From: Heterodera schachtii
Taxonomy: Eukaryota; Nematoda; Chromadorea; Rhabditida; Heteroderidae
Assembly: GCA_023374025.1 (NCBI GenBank)
Contig: SIJG01000005.1
Coordinates: 2,315,850 to 2,379,849, forward strand
DNA length: 64,000 bases
Direction of reading: 5' to 3'
This document shows, piece by piece, positions 11,621 through 23,101 of the stretch (the first letter of the stretch is position 1; each line of letters opens with the position of its first letter). The notes under the pieces are model-generated. The model did no database searches, had not been told where the DNA came from, and saw only the letters and a program-made list of their open reading frames with translations. Made by a program: the position numbers and the translations under genes.

Positions 11621-11860
11621 TGATAAGGGCAAGAAAACAAATGAAACATCAAACTTCAAAAATGTAGATTCATGAATGTAGTCAATTAGTGTTACTTCTT
11701 TCAAACATATCAGAGAGATAAATCCTTATTATAATGAAATGCCATTGAAAAAATTCTGAGGAAAAGTTTCGAATTTTTTTTTTGTCACATTTATACAACC
11801 AGTAACATTATTTTTAATGAATCACAGATATTTTTTGAGGAATTAAATTAATAATTATTT

Positions 11861-12068
11861 ATGTCATCAAATCTAACTGATCAACAGGTAACAATAATAA
11901 TAAAAGATGTGCCAAAATTAATAATCTTTTTCATTAACTGTTCATTTCGTCAAAGGATGAGGCTGGTTTTGTGTCCGTCGAAGTTGCAATTAGTGGGATA
12001 ATTACGCTGATTTGCTTTTTCGGAATTGCGCTAAATGCGTCACTTGTCTACGTGACCGTCAAATCCAA
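11861..12068 (+). pseudogene. Orphan srsx-like GPCR 5' exons, copy 3
   Basis: Exons 11861-11887 and 11956-12068 again match the start and TM1 of the receptor gene, with intact splice sites. About 20 bases past the second donor the sequence diverges from the parent intron. No later receptor exons follow. Together with copy 2 this makes three promoters-plus-TM1 modules and only one receptor body. Confidence 0.65.
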
Positions 12069-12293
12069 GTGCGTTTTTTATAAAGGTTTCAAATATTATT
12101 ATTTTTCAAAATCTTCTTTAGACATTTGCACAATTTTTCGACGATTATAATTATTCTTAGAAATAAGGACATATAGAAACCTTGGATTAGGTTGAAGAAT
12201 TCTTGTTAATGTGTCATTGTTAAAAATTAAACTATTAAAATAACAATCTGTTAACTTAACTAAATTGTTCGAATTTTTGGGGTCATTTAATTC

Positions 12294-12519
12294 TGCGCCG
12301 CAAATGTCATTTTGACTGGGCGCCGCAAGTGTCTGCGCCGCAAGTGTCGCTTTGACTGGGCGCCGCATCTGTCGGCGCCGCAAGTGTCGCGCCGCAAATG
12401 TCGGCGCCGCAAATGTCCTCGCCGCAAGTGTCTGCGCCGCAAGTGTCGCTTTGACTGGGCGCCGCAAATGTCTGCGCCGCAAGTGTCAGCGCCGCAAATG
12501 TCAGCGCCGCAAATGTCGG
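12294..12519. repeat. Minisatellite array, unit GCGCCGCAARTGTCN
   Basis: About a dozen 15-nt units, some separated by a longer spacer (GCTTTGACTGG). Several overlapping open frames through it on both strands are products of the repeat, not genes. On the other strand the unit reads GACATTTGCGGCGC, sharing GACATTT with other arrays in the window. Confidence 0.8.
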
Positions 12520-12529
12520 CCAATCTCGG

Positions 12530-12697
12530 TAAAGGAGTGGAATTTCCTCCTTTAATTTGTCCCTTTGGACTTTTGTGAGTTTCTGTCTTTTTGGACAGAA
12601 ATTCATTCAGCTTAAAAGACTCCCCCCTTCTGCCGGGAGAGTCTGCTTCCCCTTCTGTCGGGAAGTGCAAATTTTTGTGGCTTTTTGCCCACACTTC
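12530..12697 (+). other. Partial second copy of the hairpin array
   Basis: Carries the last hairpins of 7342-7742 (from TAAAGGAG to the CTTCCC/GGGAAG stem) directly after the minisatellite array. The small TGTCC/GGACA hairpin has changed in its outer pair (GGACA to GGACT) and the adjoining spacer is altered; the other stems are unchanged. The TATA box and first hairpins are absent. Confidence 0.5.
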
Positions 12698-13350
12698 TTA
12701 AGTTTAAAGATATTATTTTTGTAATTTGAAATGATATTTTTTCATTTTCATTTATGTATTTTTATGCTTTTCTCATCGAAATAAAGTCTCAAAAAATAAA
12801 ATCAAAAATTCTTGCATTCATTATCATTTTTTTGACTTGATTTAAACCTTTGATGAAGTATTTTTTTTTACTATTTAAATAGTTTATCATTAATTACTCA
12901 ATTTATGATAAAAAATTTCTTTTAATTGATTTTTTGAAAATTTGAAAAGTATCTAATTCTTTCTTAGAGGGTGCATTTTCATTTTTTGAAATAGAAAATT
13001 TAGTCAACAATAATTAAATTTTAATAAGATTCCATTTATCATAAATGGTTAAAAAGGATGTTTTATTAAATAACATATATTCTATTGGCACAAGGAAAAA
13101 AATTAATTTTATTGTTAATTTAATTGGATCCAATGAATATTTGAACAAATTCCATGGATTTCATATTTATTTTTAAGGTGCAAAATTTGCCTATATTCGA
13201 ATAGGTATTTTTATTTGATTACATTTTTAATTGATATTGGAAATAGTGAAAAATGGAAAAATAGAAAATAACAAAATGAAATATTTAGAGACAAAAAAAA
13301 TATTAAAAAATGAACAATTTGAATCGAAATTTATGTTAAAAATTACCATA
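12698..13350. repeat. Non-coding repeat block, copy 2
   Basis: Second copy of 7743-8390. No gene seen. Confidence 0.55.
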
Positions 13351-13622
13351 TGAAACTTCGTAAAATCGGCCATTTTAGAGATTTTTTCGACAAAACATGG
13401 TATAACTTTGCTTAAAAGCAATCAAATTTTACATTCTTGTGCTATCATTAGATATCAAGCTTTTTCTATATTAGCTTGCTAAACATATCAAATAAAATTA
13501 TCGAATATAATATAAGTCATGGCATAAATAGTACTTATTTAAAAGTTGGATTGCCTTTAAGCAAAGTTATGCCATGTTTTGTTGAAAAAATAGCTAAAAG
13601 GGCAGGTTTTACGAAACGCCCA
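13351..13622. repeat. Fold-back element, copy 3
   Basis: Same inverted arms as the copies at 790 and 8391, and again just upstream of the unknown exon. Confidence 0.55.
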
Positions 13623-13708
13623 AGGTGGCGGATTTACGAAATGACCTGGCACCGGGATGGGAGCGCCCTGCCATCTTCAGCTGTGCTAAAAAATTTTGTT
13701 CTCTCCAG

Positions 13709-13920
13709 TTGAGATTGTCAAGTTCATCATTTGGGCCTGTTCAGTCACCGCGGAAAAGGAATTGTGCGAAATAGAAGCAAAAAACTTAACGGAAAAGCTG
13801 CTGAAAATAAAGAGAGTTTCATGCGAATGCCAATTTGGCAACAAGGGCAAGGACTTTGACAACGAAAAGTTTGTGCTTCCTCCACCGCCCCCATCTGCCG
13901 GTACTGAAAAGGGATCATAA
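13709..13920 (+). CDS. Unknown conserved terminal exon, copy 3 of 3
   Basis: Same frame and stop as the other two copies. Relative to copy 2 it carries only silent changes (GAG for GAA at the second codon, GCA for GCG). The sequence after the stop differs completely from the other copies because a different repeat (13921-14350) adjoins. Confidence 0.4.
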
Positions 13921-14350
13921 TTAGATACCGGGTTTTTAGGTGCTAAAAAAGTGCAAAATAGGTGCGAAAATAGGTGCTAAAAATCGGAAAAATCCAGTGC
14001 CATTATGCACAAAAATTCCAAAAAAAAATGACTCTTTTTTTTATCAAATTCGCGCGCACAATTGGAACTTGTAAAGAAAATAAATAATAAATATTGGGGA
14101 ATAAATAATTCTTGGGAAAATTTTTTGTTTCTTAGGGGTATATTTTGTGAAAATTTGGCCAATTTTTAGGGGTATATTTTCTGAAATTTTTGGAATCGAT
14201 TCTAGGGTGTGTATTTTTCGTTTTTATTGCATTTTTGCTATAAAATTTCTGGAAAAAGGCCAAAATAGGTGCTAAAGCTCGAAAATGCCAAAAGAGGTGC
14301 TAACCCCCATTTTAGGTGTTTTTAGGTGCTAAAAAGTCGCTCTAAATCTT
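13921..14350. repeat. Repeat rich in AGGTGCTAAA words
   Basis: Both ends carry TTTTTAGGTGCTAAAAA-like words and the interior repeats 'aggtgctaaa' and 'gggtatattttgtg'. It replaces the sequence found after the exon in copies 1 and 2, so it is probably an insertion or replacement by a small mobile element. No clean target duplication was seen and no gene. Confidence 0.4.
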
Positions 14351-14651
14351 TCATAAATTTTTTTTAAGCCAAAGCTATTTTTTCGCCGATTCAAGCATTC
14401 GTTTGTGTGCTGGTCTTGGTCGGTGGTATGTTGACTATCAGATTTAACAAAATAATTTTTTTTTTAATTTTTAAGGAATTTTGTTCGCCTAAAATATCAC
14501 AACTATAATAGTCTCTGATCTTTGTGCTCAACGAACGGAAATTAAAAGTAAAAAATAATTATCATAAACAATTTTTTATTGACTTTGTCCACGAATAAAC
14601 GAATTTAAAATCGTGGAATCATTGTTGATCAAAGGCAGAGGAAGTTCTAGA

Positions 14652-15150
14652 CTTTTACTAGGTCATTTCATAAAAAATGAGCTCATATTCTTTTGTTTTT
14701 CGGGGTTTAGGCCGGTTTAAAGTGGATTTCGGTGTTCGTTACCAGCGGTGTATTTTTAGATCAGCTAATTCTGAATTGAATGCAAAAAACCGCACTCGAA
14801 TTCATCAACTCTTTGATTTTTTATGCTTTTCTGAATTTTGGCTTAAAAACAACGAGAAATGTTTGGTAATTTTGGAAATTTCGATCAATTTTCTTCTGTA
14901 AATTTGATTAAAAACCGGCAAAAAATTGACAGTCAAAAAATCATAAAAAAAAAATCAAAGAGTTGATGCATTAGAAAACGGTTTTTTGCATTCAATGTAG
15001 AATTAGCTGATCTAAAAATACACCACTGGTAACGCTCACCGAACTCTACGTTAAACCGGTCTAAACCCCGAAAAACCGTTTTGGGCAATTTCGACCCAAA
15101 CCGGTTCAATAATTTTTTCTGGCCAATTTGAAAAACTGATCAAAATCTTT
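14652..15150. repeat. Mariner-like MITE, copy 3 (right end lost)
   Basis: Left end and most of the element match 2011-2620. It breaks off at about 15150 into a hAT-type element fragment. Confidence 0.5.
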
Positions 15151-15400
15151 TATTTTTCCAGGTCATCTCCATGCTCTAAATAGTAGAGAAAACACTCTTT
15201 TTTGGTTTGCGAACAAAAGTTGGGACTTTTATTTATATATTTTTACATATTTTGGTTACATATTTTGTGATTTTATACATATTTGATACATATTTTGAAT
15301 TTTTTTTCTTATATATTTTCTTTTTTTTTTTACATATTTGGAGAATTTCTGAGAATTAATCAAATACATATTATTTAAAATACCCATAATATCCTGCTCA
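15151..15400 (-). repeat. Reversed fragment of the 51592/60981 hAT-type element
   Basis: Read on the minus strand it contains the series found near the right end of 60981-61581: repeated ACATATTT words, AAAAGTCCCAACTTTTGTTC-like text, and GAGCATGGAGA. Neither terminal repeat is complete. No gene lies between here and the collagen start at 15780. Confidence 0.5.
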
Positions 15401-15779
15401 AGACAGAAAAATTAAAATTTGAGATGAAGCATCATCATTTCTTCATCTTCGTCTTTAACCAGTTCTGCCGACGAAAAATGAAGATAAATCTGATTTATTT
15501 TTTAGCTGTCAAGTTTAGCGATTTAATGCGACCCCATTTTGCTATCTTTGAATAAATCTTTGTTTTTGCATATAAATCCAGAAACTTCATGCTTATATAT
15601 AAAATTAAGTTGAGAATGATCGAGACACTTTCTGTAACAATTTTTCTTAATCCATTAATTTAGGCAAAAAAAATTACTTAAATAGACAATAAGCAAGATT
15701 AACCCTAATTAATTGCAAGATTATAATTTTAGGTATAAAATTATTTGATTGTTTTTTATATTAAAAATAATTAATTAAA

Positions 15780-18271
15780 ATGGATTATTATATTGGCCTT
15801 CCTCATGGTTGTCTAATTGTTGCCGCAATATTCTCCACCATTTCGTTTGCTTCACTTTTGGTAGGCGTGCCGATGATGCTTAATGATATGGCATCTCTCC
15901 AATTTGAAATGGCAAAACAACAAAAAATTTATATGGAAATGGTAAAATTGGAGAAATCAATTAATTACTTATTATTAGCTATATTTAATTTAAATATAAA
16001 ACAATTTATTATTTGGCTGCTTAAATTTCAGAGCAATAGCATGTGGAGTGACATTATGGGACAGGCACAATTCATCCGCATGATTCGTGCCAAACATGAC
16101 CGACAGCGGAGACAACAATGTGAGAATTAAACAATTTTTAAATGAATTTAAAAACAAAAATATATTGAAATGTTGAAATAATAAAACTAATTAAATTTCG
16201 TTCATTGAATTAACGGCAATTTTTAGAAAAAAAGACAAAATTTCAAAATAATTGCCTTTTTTATTTATAAATTCAGATGACAATTTTTATGCTAATGACG
16301 ACTCTGCAGAATCATTACACTTTCATTGTGCCCCGGGCCCGCCTGGTGCACCCGGAATGTCAGGCGAGCCGGGCCAAGACGGTGCCAACGGCGTGCCCGG
16401 TGCACCAGGACAGCCCGGTTCAGTGGTGCCAATTAACAACGAATTAGCAGCTGATGCCAATTCAGTTGCTTACAAATTGGAAGGAGGACCCATTGCTGGT
16501 GATCAAGCAAGTGAGAGAACTAATCCGGAAAAATTTTGAAGATTTTAAATAATGAATTTGGACGTAATTAACTTTTATTGAATATAGAAATAAACAATTA
16601 AATTAATTTAGGTGGATGAATTGCAATAAAATAAGAACTGATCCCAATACATACTGATTTGGATTATTTGAAGGTATTGCTGAGATAACAGCCGAAAACG
16701 GTGGCACGGGGTCAAGATTGGCAATAACCTCTGCACATGGATTAGCATGTGGAAAATGGTAATTAAACAAAAATTAAATTTTTATATAAATTATTTTTAA
16801 TTTAGTCCAGCAGGTCCCCCTGGACCTCCAGGGTATAAAGGAAAAAAAGGCATACGGGGTGAGAAAGGATTCAAAGGTAAAAGTGAAAAACTCTAATTTT
16901 TTAAAACTAGAGTTTTTAGGTGAACTGGGGCCCCCTGGACGCGACGGATTGATTGGTAAAAAATTAAAATTAGTTTTCCAATATGAATATGTTATAAACA
17001 AAAATATTATGAAACAGAGTTTTCTATAAATATAGCTAAAATTTTATTTAATGTTTTAATGTTCGTTAAAAGTTCTTTTAATTTCATAAAAAAATGCGAA
17101 AATTAATAAATGAATTTTCAAAAAATTTAAAGGCGATGAAGGCCCAGAGGGTGAAATTGGGCACCAAGGCGACATTGGAGAGGCGGGCCCGCGAGGCCCG
17201 CCTGGTGAGGATGCCATTGGCTATGCACGCGGTGCAACTGGACCACAAGGCGAACTTGGCACGCCAGGCCCAGTCGGTGAAGAAGGCCCGCCCGGGGAAC
17301 GGGGAGACGATTCGCCACCAGGTGATGCGTCAAATTAATATTTTTCGAAAAATTTTAATGTTATTTTTTTTAAGGACCACCTGGAGAGCCGGGTCCACAA
17401 GGGCCGCCTGGCGAGCCGGGCAAGGACGGTTTTCCTGGCGCACCAGGGCCAATCGGAGCACAGGGTGAGCAAATTGAGAAAACAGTAGGGAAACGAGGAG
17501 AGGAAAGTAGACAGATAAGAACAGGACAAAATCCCGGACATGATTAGTTATGTAAAATTCGTATTCCTGAAATTCTTAGCTCCCATCCTTTGGCATACTT
17601 GGAAATTCGATTTCGTAAACCTAGTGACTAATAATACGGCCAACAGGAGGCATTTATATGATAAAAACATTAACAATCCCCAAAATTGAACCTTAAAAAA
17701 TTCCACAGAAATTCCTCTAAAATCTGCTTGCATTCTCAAGGACATACCTTGAATTGAAAAACTTAGTGTACAAAAATCAAGATTTTTTCAAAAATTTCAT
17801 GCGATCAAAAAATCTAAAAATTGTTATGTATAAAAATTTTCAATCAGGCGCCGATGCAGAATATTGTCCTTGCCCAGAGCGCTCGGATGGCCATCTGTAC
17901 GAGCAGTCAAAAGGCACTCACGCAGAACCATCTGCAGCTGCAGCAGCAATTGGAATTGATGGAATTGGAGGTAGAATTATTTTAAATCATATTTTTATTT
18001 TAATTAGTCTAAAAAAGATCATTAGGCCTAAGCTTCGATTGATCTCAAATTTATAAAATTTGGTTGACTGTGAAGAAAATTTATGGCTTCTAAGATTTTT
18101 TTTTGAAGTTTGTTAACTCCTTTTCCTATGCTTTTACATTGATTTTTTTTGCAAATTTTAGCAAATCCTCATGCTGAATTCGCTGCCAATGTCCCTGAAG
18201 GGTATGAGGGCTATTATTCCTATAGCAAAATGGCACATGCAAATACACTCCGAAGACGCCATCTCCGATGA
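15780..18271 (+). CDS. Cuticle collagen
   Basis: Ten exons (15780-15941, 16032-16119, 16277-16510, 16674-16758, 16806-16876, 16920-16955, 17133-17321, 17375-17464, 17848-17970, 18162-18271) join in frame to about 395 residues. The N-terminus has a hydrophobic membrane/signal segment (about 10-35: [20 protein letters not shown]) as in the nematode cuticle collagen N-terminal domain. Gly-X-Y blocks start near residue 104, are interrupted by a non-collagenous linker (exon 4), and resume through exons 5-8. The C-terminal part has the characteristic [12 protein letters not shown] and a Tyr-rich end. Cuticle collagens are secreted, trimerise and are cross-linked in the cuticle. Intron 9 (17971-18161) contains the left edge of the segmental duplication, so the last exon is duplicated at 29032-29141. 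The 383-base intron 17465-17847 holds nothing recognisable. Exon 4's acceptor (TTTGAAG) is the weakest junction. Confidence 0.85.
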
Positions 18272-18732
18272 AGCACATCCATTGCAGTTGTGACAAAATG
18301 TCTTTTCGGATTTGTTATTCGTTTTTTAAATTTGAATATTAATTAAAAAAAATTTTTTTAATTTGACCCCAAAATGCAAAAATTTGTCATTTTTGGCACA
18401 AAACAGTTATAATTTCCAAGCTTTTTTTACTATTATGCTTTCAAATAAAACGTAATGTATCCTTCGAGCAAACGTGTATGACTTGCACGAAAAACGTATG
18501 TACACACGCGAGCTTTTGATGTATTCCAGAAATGATCAAAATAAATTTAAAAAAAAACGAAAATTAATAATAAACAAAGCAAAAAAATATAGAAGCTAAA
18601 AATGGATTATACCAGGGATTTGCAATTTAATGCTACAAAAAAAGAAATATAAATTGTTTGTGAGAAACATGTGCCATTCCATCCATTATCAATCGAAGAG
18701 TGATCAAATAAATAAATAAATGTGCCATTTTG

Positions 18733-19918
18733 TCATGGTGCCGACGATTGGAAACATTTTGGCGGAAGAAAGCGCGACTTTGTGTTGTTATTATTTCCAG
18801 TTTTTTGCGCACATTTTGGACAATTGTCATCCAAAAAATTCAAAAGACAATTTTCGCAGACAAAGTGACGACAGCCGACGAAACAACTCACAACCTAAAA
18901 AAATGGTAATTTAAATAAGCAATTAGATGGGCTGAGACGAAGTACGAAAAGTACAAGTGATCAAATTAAAGCAAAATAATTATTTTAATCCAAATTAATT
19001 TTATATATATATATATATATTATTTAAAACACTCGATACATAATTAAAACATTATAAATTCATATACGTTGTGAGCCGAAGCTACAGAATTTAAAATTTA
19101 ATTTAGTTAAGTAACAATTACATTTTTCACATTTTGCACTAAAATCGATGCTAGATCGTTTCGTAAAATCCGCCATTTTAGCTAATAGAGAAAAACGTCG
19201 GCTATCGAACAATATGAAAAATGTAAAATTTGGTTACTTTTAAGCAAAGTGATGCCATGTAATATGCGCAAAGTCAACAATGCAAAGCATATATAAAAAT
19301 TCAAAGCTTTTAAACTTTGTTCTCACCACATATACGTATGGATATTTTAAATAATATCTGTCTTTATTAAATTTAAATTTAAATTAAAATAAAATTTCTT
19401 TTTTATTTTATCACTTGAATTTTTCGTACTTCGTCATAGCAACCCTATTAGAGCAATAAAAGCCGGCAATTAGCACCTCTGCCTTATGGCAAAACGAACA
19501 AATGCCGGACCAATGTCCTTTGGTCCCTTTTTGCTCTTTTTGTTTTGGCGATACTTTTCTTTTGCTATTTTTTGCCGCACAATTCGATGCCGACGCTTCA
19601 GAGCTTTCGGATGCTTCGGAGGATGCTTTTCGCTCAAATGGTTGTACATCGAAAAGATTACCAAATTCATTTTGGTTGCCCTTTTAAATTAAAGATTTTT
19701 TAAAATTATCTTTTTAAATTCAAAATTACTGGAAATTTCTGCACAATTTTGTGCCATGGGGAGAGCATAAGTCGATGTTCGGGCTGACAGTCCTCCATAA
19801 AGTCGGAAAGTTTTGCGCAAATAGTCTCAAATTCGGGCTCAGATTGAACGGCTTTCATCAAATTGTCGATTTTTTCCTTGCTTCTATTCCCAGCCCCAAT
19901 CACAACAATTTGTATCAT
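18733..19918 (-). CDS. RING-finger protein (three exons)
   Basis: Exons 19730-19918, 19477-19680 and 18733-18894 (read right to left) join in phase 0 to 184 residues. Residues 1-63 are a charged domain of unknown type starting MIQIVVIGAGN; 64-118 are low-complexity (Ser/Glu-rich, then Lys-rich). The C-terminus holds a C3HC4 RING: C124-SF-C127, C139, H141, C144, C147, C156-PK-C159. RING domains usually act as E3 ubiquitin ligases; the substrate is unknown. The last intron (18895-19476, 582 nt) has been enlarged by a 519-bp inverted-repeat element: without it and one 6-bp duplication the intron would be 57 nt. The first ATG is preceded by an acceptor-like TTTAG, so an upstream exon is possible. 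An identical protein is encoded in unit 2. Confidence 0.6.
18928..19446. mobile_element. MITE inside the RING gene intron
   Basis: Ends are inverted repeats: TGGGCTGAGACGAAGTACGA at the left, and on the opposite strand at the right AGGGTTGCTATGACGAAGTACG-like text. The copies share GACGAAGTACGAAAA and CAAGTGAT. ATTAGA directly flanks both ends (18922-18927 and 19447-19452), a likely 6-bp target duplication. The interior contains an (AT)n tract near 19004-19020 and a piece related to the fold-back arms (19155-19262). Non-coding. Confidence 0.6.
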
Positions 19919-20170
19919 TTCACCTAAATTTATTATTTTCCGACAAAAATATTTTCAATGAAAATATTTTGTTGATTAGTAAATGAAATTTTACAAATAA
20001 TTTTGGACATTTTTAAATAAAAATAAATTAGAGACTATAAATTGTAAGAAAAAAAAATACAAAATTGAACTTCAATTAAAAACCCTAAAACGCAAAAATA
20101 AAAATAAATTTTTGATCTGGTGTATGGTTTAATTTATTTATAACCCATGCTTTATTGAATTTAATTAATT

Positions 20171-22232
20171 TTAAATTTGAAATTCACCAATGTCTCTCAG
20201 CATAATTAACTCATTTTCTGTCCAGTTGCTACAATGAGAAAACATTTTTGCGCTTAAAATTGCCATCCAAAATTTGACAATTTGCCGCATTTCCTCGGAC
20301 ATTTCGCCAGATTTGGATATTCCATCCGCCGACCCTTGGTCTTCTGCTCCATTTGGCATAATCCAATGACAAAATGAATCCAAAGCCAACTTTGGCTCAC
20401 TGAAGCGCAGCATTTTTTCGCGCACGGTGGCCCATTTCTTACAGAAGAAATTGTTAAAATCCTGACACTAATAAGCCAAATTGAGGCAATTAATTAATTA
20501 ATTTGATTAATATTATTATATTTGAAGTACGTACTTTGAATTGGCCATCCAATGACTGTGAGGAGAAGTGAAGTTTCTGGCATATTTGGCACAATTCCCC
20601 GATTAATGAAACGATTTGCTCATCGACCAATCGCAATTTGACTAAGTCAAAAAGTGGGTGATTTTCACCATCAAAATAGTGCCAAAAAGTGTCAAGCATT
20701 GCTTCACAATCGCCTTCAACTTTATGCCCATTGTTTATTCTCTGTTTCAATTCATTGAGCAATTCTTGCAAAATTGCGAACAGAAAGAAATTTTCCTAAA
20801 TTATTTTTCCAATTTTTTAAATTTTTAGTTTTAAATGACCTTTTTTGAGAGCAAAGGGACCAAAGGGTTGGACCAATGGTCAAAAATGGACACAATTGCG
20901 TCTTTTTTGTCGGCAGATGTTTCAAAATAATTCAAAATGCATTTTCTGTTGTTCCCATTGTCGTCAAAATTGCACAAACTGTCAAGCGGCACATTCTTTG
21001 CCAATGAATACACTTTTTGCACCGCAAAATAAGCGAATGGGTCGGAAATGGCCACCTTGAAAATTTTAATTACACCATAACACATTAACAAATTATGGGA
21101 ATGCATTTGAAAAATTGGTTCTCAGGAAACGTTATGTTGAAATAGTTCCCCCCCCCCCCCCCCTCCGTTCTGAATTCGTCAATGAAGTTTTTCAAAAGGC
21201 TTAAAAGTTTGTATTTGAAAGATTACAAAACCCATAAAAATTATTCATATAGTATTAATTTAAAATAGAAAAACTAAAAAATTCTTCTATTACATTATGA
21301 TGTCACACTTAAATGGCAAAAGGCACTCTTCAGAATTGTCTGTGCTAGGGAATTTACAATTTATCATTTGTTCGGATTTAGACCAGAATATCCGGCTAAC
21401 ATTAACATCTGGCAACACCGGAATCCATCTAACTCAATTAAAACAAAAATTTTGAATTTTAATTTCAATAAGAATATATATGTAGGTTGTTTTGAGTCCA
21501 GCAAAAAAAGCATGGTTGGTTGAGTGGACTCGGAGTTAGAAGCAAAATTTGTTTTTTATCCGGATGGAAGCCCCCTGTGTTTGTAATTTCAAACACATAA
21601 TCCGTAATTTATGAAATGTATATTAGAACACCTACTGTTTTTTTGGTAAAAAAATACACAAAAATACCATTTTTAGTCGAATTTTCTGTCTATCATTTTA
21701 TAAATAATTTTTGGACATTGTAAATAAAAAACAATACCTCTTCGTTCAATGGAATGATATGCATGGCCAAATTCTGTGCCGTTTTCCCATTTTGAATTGT
21801 CCGATTTTTTTCCATCAAAAATTGGCCCTTTTCGTCCGTTGTAACAGTGTAAAAACTCCCAAAACATTTTGACAAATATTCTAATCGCCAAAGAAGGGTC
21901 GTCCAGCTGAAATACAAAATTTTATCGTTTTCATTGTTCTCATTCTTTTCCAATCGTCGAACATTAAAGAAAATTGAGTTTTCTTCACATTCGAATTTTT
22001 TTTGAGTAAAATTGGTCCAAATTATAATTCGGTATTTGCCCGGCGGCGAAATCTTTAGGAAATTTAACAATTATATATTTTTAATTACAAAATTTTTGTC
22101 ACTTACTTGTACTAAATGATCCGTCACTTCGTTAATTGTTTCTATGTTTTGGTCATATTTCCGAATGATTTGGCATACAGAAGAAGAAAATTGTGCAAGA
22201 AGCAGAATGAGAAACGGAGGCACATTTTTCAT
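20171..22232 (-). CDS. Predicted secreted protein of unknown family
   Basis: Five exons read right to left (22107-22232, 21738-22052, 20840-21055, 20535-20795, 20171-20461), all phase 0, give 402 residues. Residues 1-20 (MKNVPPFLILLLAQFSSSVC) are a clear signal peptide. The rest has many Cys and aromatic residues, for example CHWIMPNGAEDQG near residue 324, but I recognise no domain and no membrane segment after the signal. The 682-nt intron 21056-21737 is far longer than the others (54, 44, 73 nt) and contains a poly-C run, so it may include an insertion or an unseen exon. It lies head-to-tail, 252 bases upstream of the RING gene on the same strand. Unit 2 carries a copy with one visible substitution (Phe to Leu in QKLHFSSQ). 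Export suggests a cuticular, digestive or secreted-effector role, which is speculation. Confidence 0.55.
21151..21165. repeat. Poly-C run, length-variable between units
   Basis: About fifteen C in unit 1; the matching tract in unit 2 (near 32015) is only about ten. This and a few neighbouring indels account for most of the length difference between units. Confidence 0.7.
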
Positions 22233-22708
22233 TTTTTCTGTAAAAAATAAAATATAAAAAATTATTAAATTTTGTGAATGTAAAATTTGCAGCAGTTAAA
22301 CGCTTTTATTTGCATAATGACAGCCGTGGAAAATGGAGCGTTTAATTGTGCCAATCGAAGGCAATTAAATGAAGAGCGCAATGACGTTAATGAGGGTATA
22401 ATTTTGGCATAATAATGCGCAGTAAAGGATGGCCCTGTGCTTTTTTTCTCTCTTCATTTTGGCAATCGGTGCAAATCGATTAAACAAATTTACATATTCA
22501 TACATAATAAAATGTATATTTGTTATTTATACGATTTGAAAATTTTTTGTGACTTTTTTATATACTTTTTGAGACTTTTATAACTTTTTTGCGTTTTTAT
22601 GATTTTTTCGTGACTTTTTTTTAACTTTTTAAGGCAAAATTTGACTTTTAGTGAAGAATTTTCCGAAAAATAAGTCTTTCTTTGAGACGGTACTGGAATG
22701 TCCTAAAC

Positions 22709-23101
22709 CAGGGATGGCACGGAATTCCGATTCCGACTTCCGACATTTTTGGGGTCGGAATTCCGATTTCCGAAAAAATTATCAAAAAGTTTTTGAAAAA
22801 AGCGCGCCCCAAAAACGTGTAAATAGTCACTCATTTTCCCAAAAATGTTCTAAAATAATGAATAATGTAAATGACATAAAAAAGATTTTGATAAATTAAT
22901 GAATAATTTTTCAAGCAAAATATTCAAATATACCAAAAACATTTTTGAGAATTAAAAAATTTAGCCTATTAAATTATTTAGAATTTTTAATATATTTTAT
23001 ATTTTTTGAAAAATTTCCGATTTCAAATTTCCGATTTCCGACGTTTTGGGGTCGAAACTCCGATTTCCGAAAAAATTTTGGGGCCTCGGAATGCCAGCCT
23101 G
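22709..23101. mobile_element. hAT-type MITE, unit 1
   Basis: Starts CAGGGATGGCA and ends with the inverted TGCCAGCCTG; flanked by TCCTAAAC (22701-22708) and TCCTATAC (23102-23109), an 8-bp target duplication with one mismatch. The arms are filled with TTCCGATTTCCGA words in both orientations. Non-coding. Confidence 0.65.

Noticed and set aside
12099..12694. Several long overlapping frames on both strands
   Set aside because: They run through the GCGCCGC minisatellite and the hairpin block; six-way openness is a property of the 15-nt unit, not of a gene.
17094..17541. Arg- and Leu-rich frames on both strands in the collagen region
   Set aside because: Out-of-frame shadows of the Gly-X-Y exons.
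18720..18914. Plus-strand 64-codon frame
   Set aside because: Antisense shadow of the RING exon; the minus strand gives the complete C3HC4 motif.
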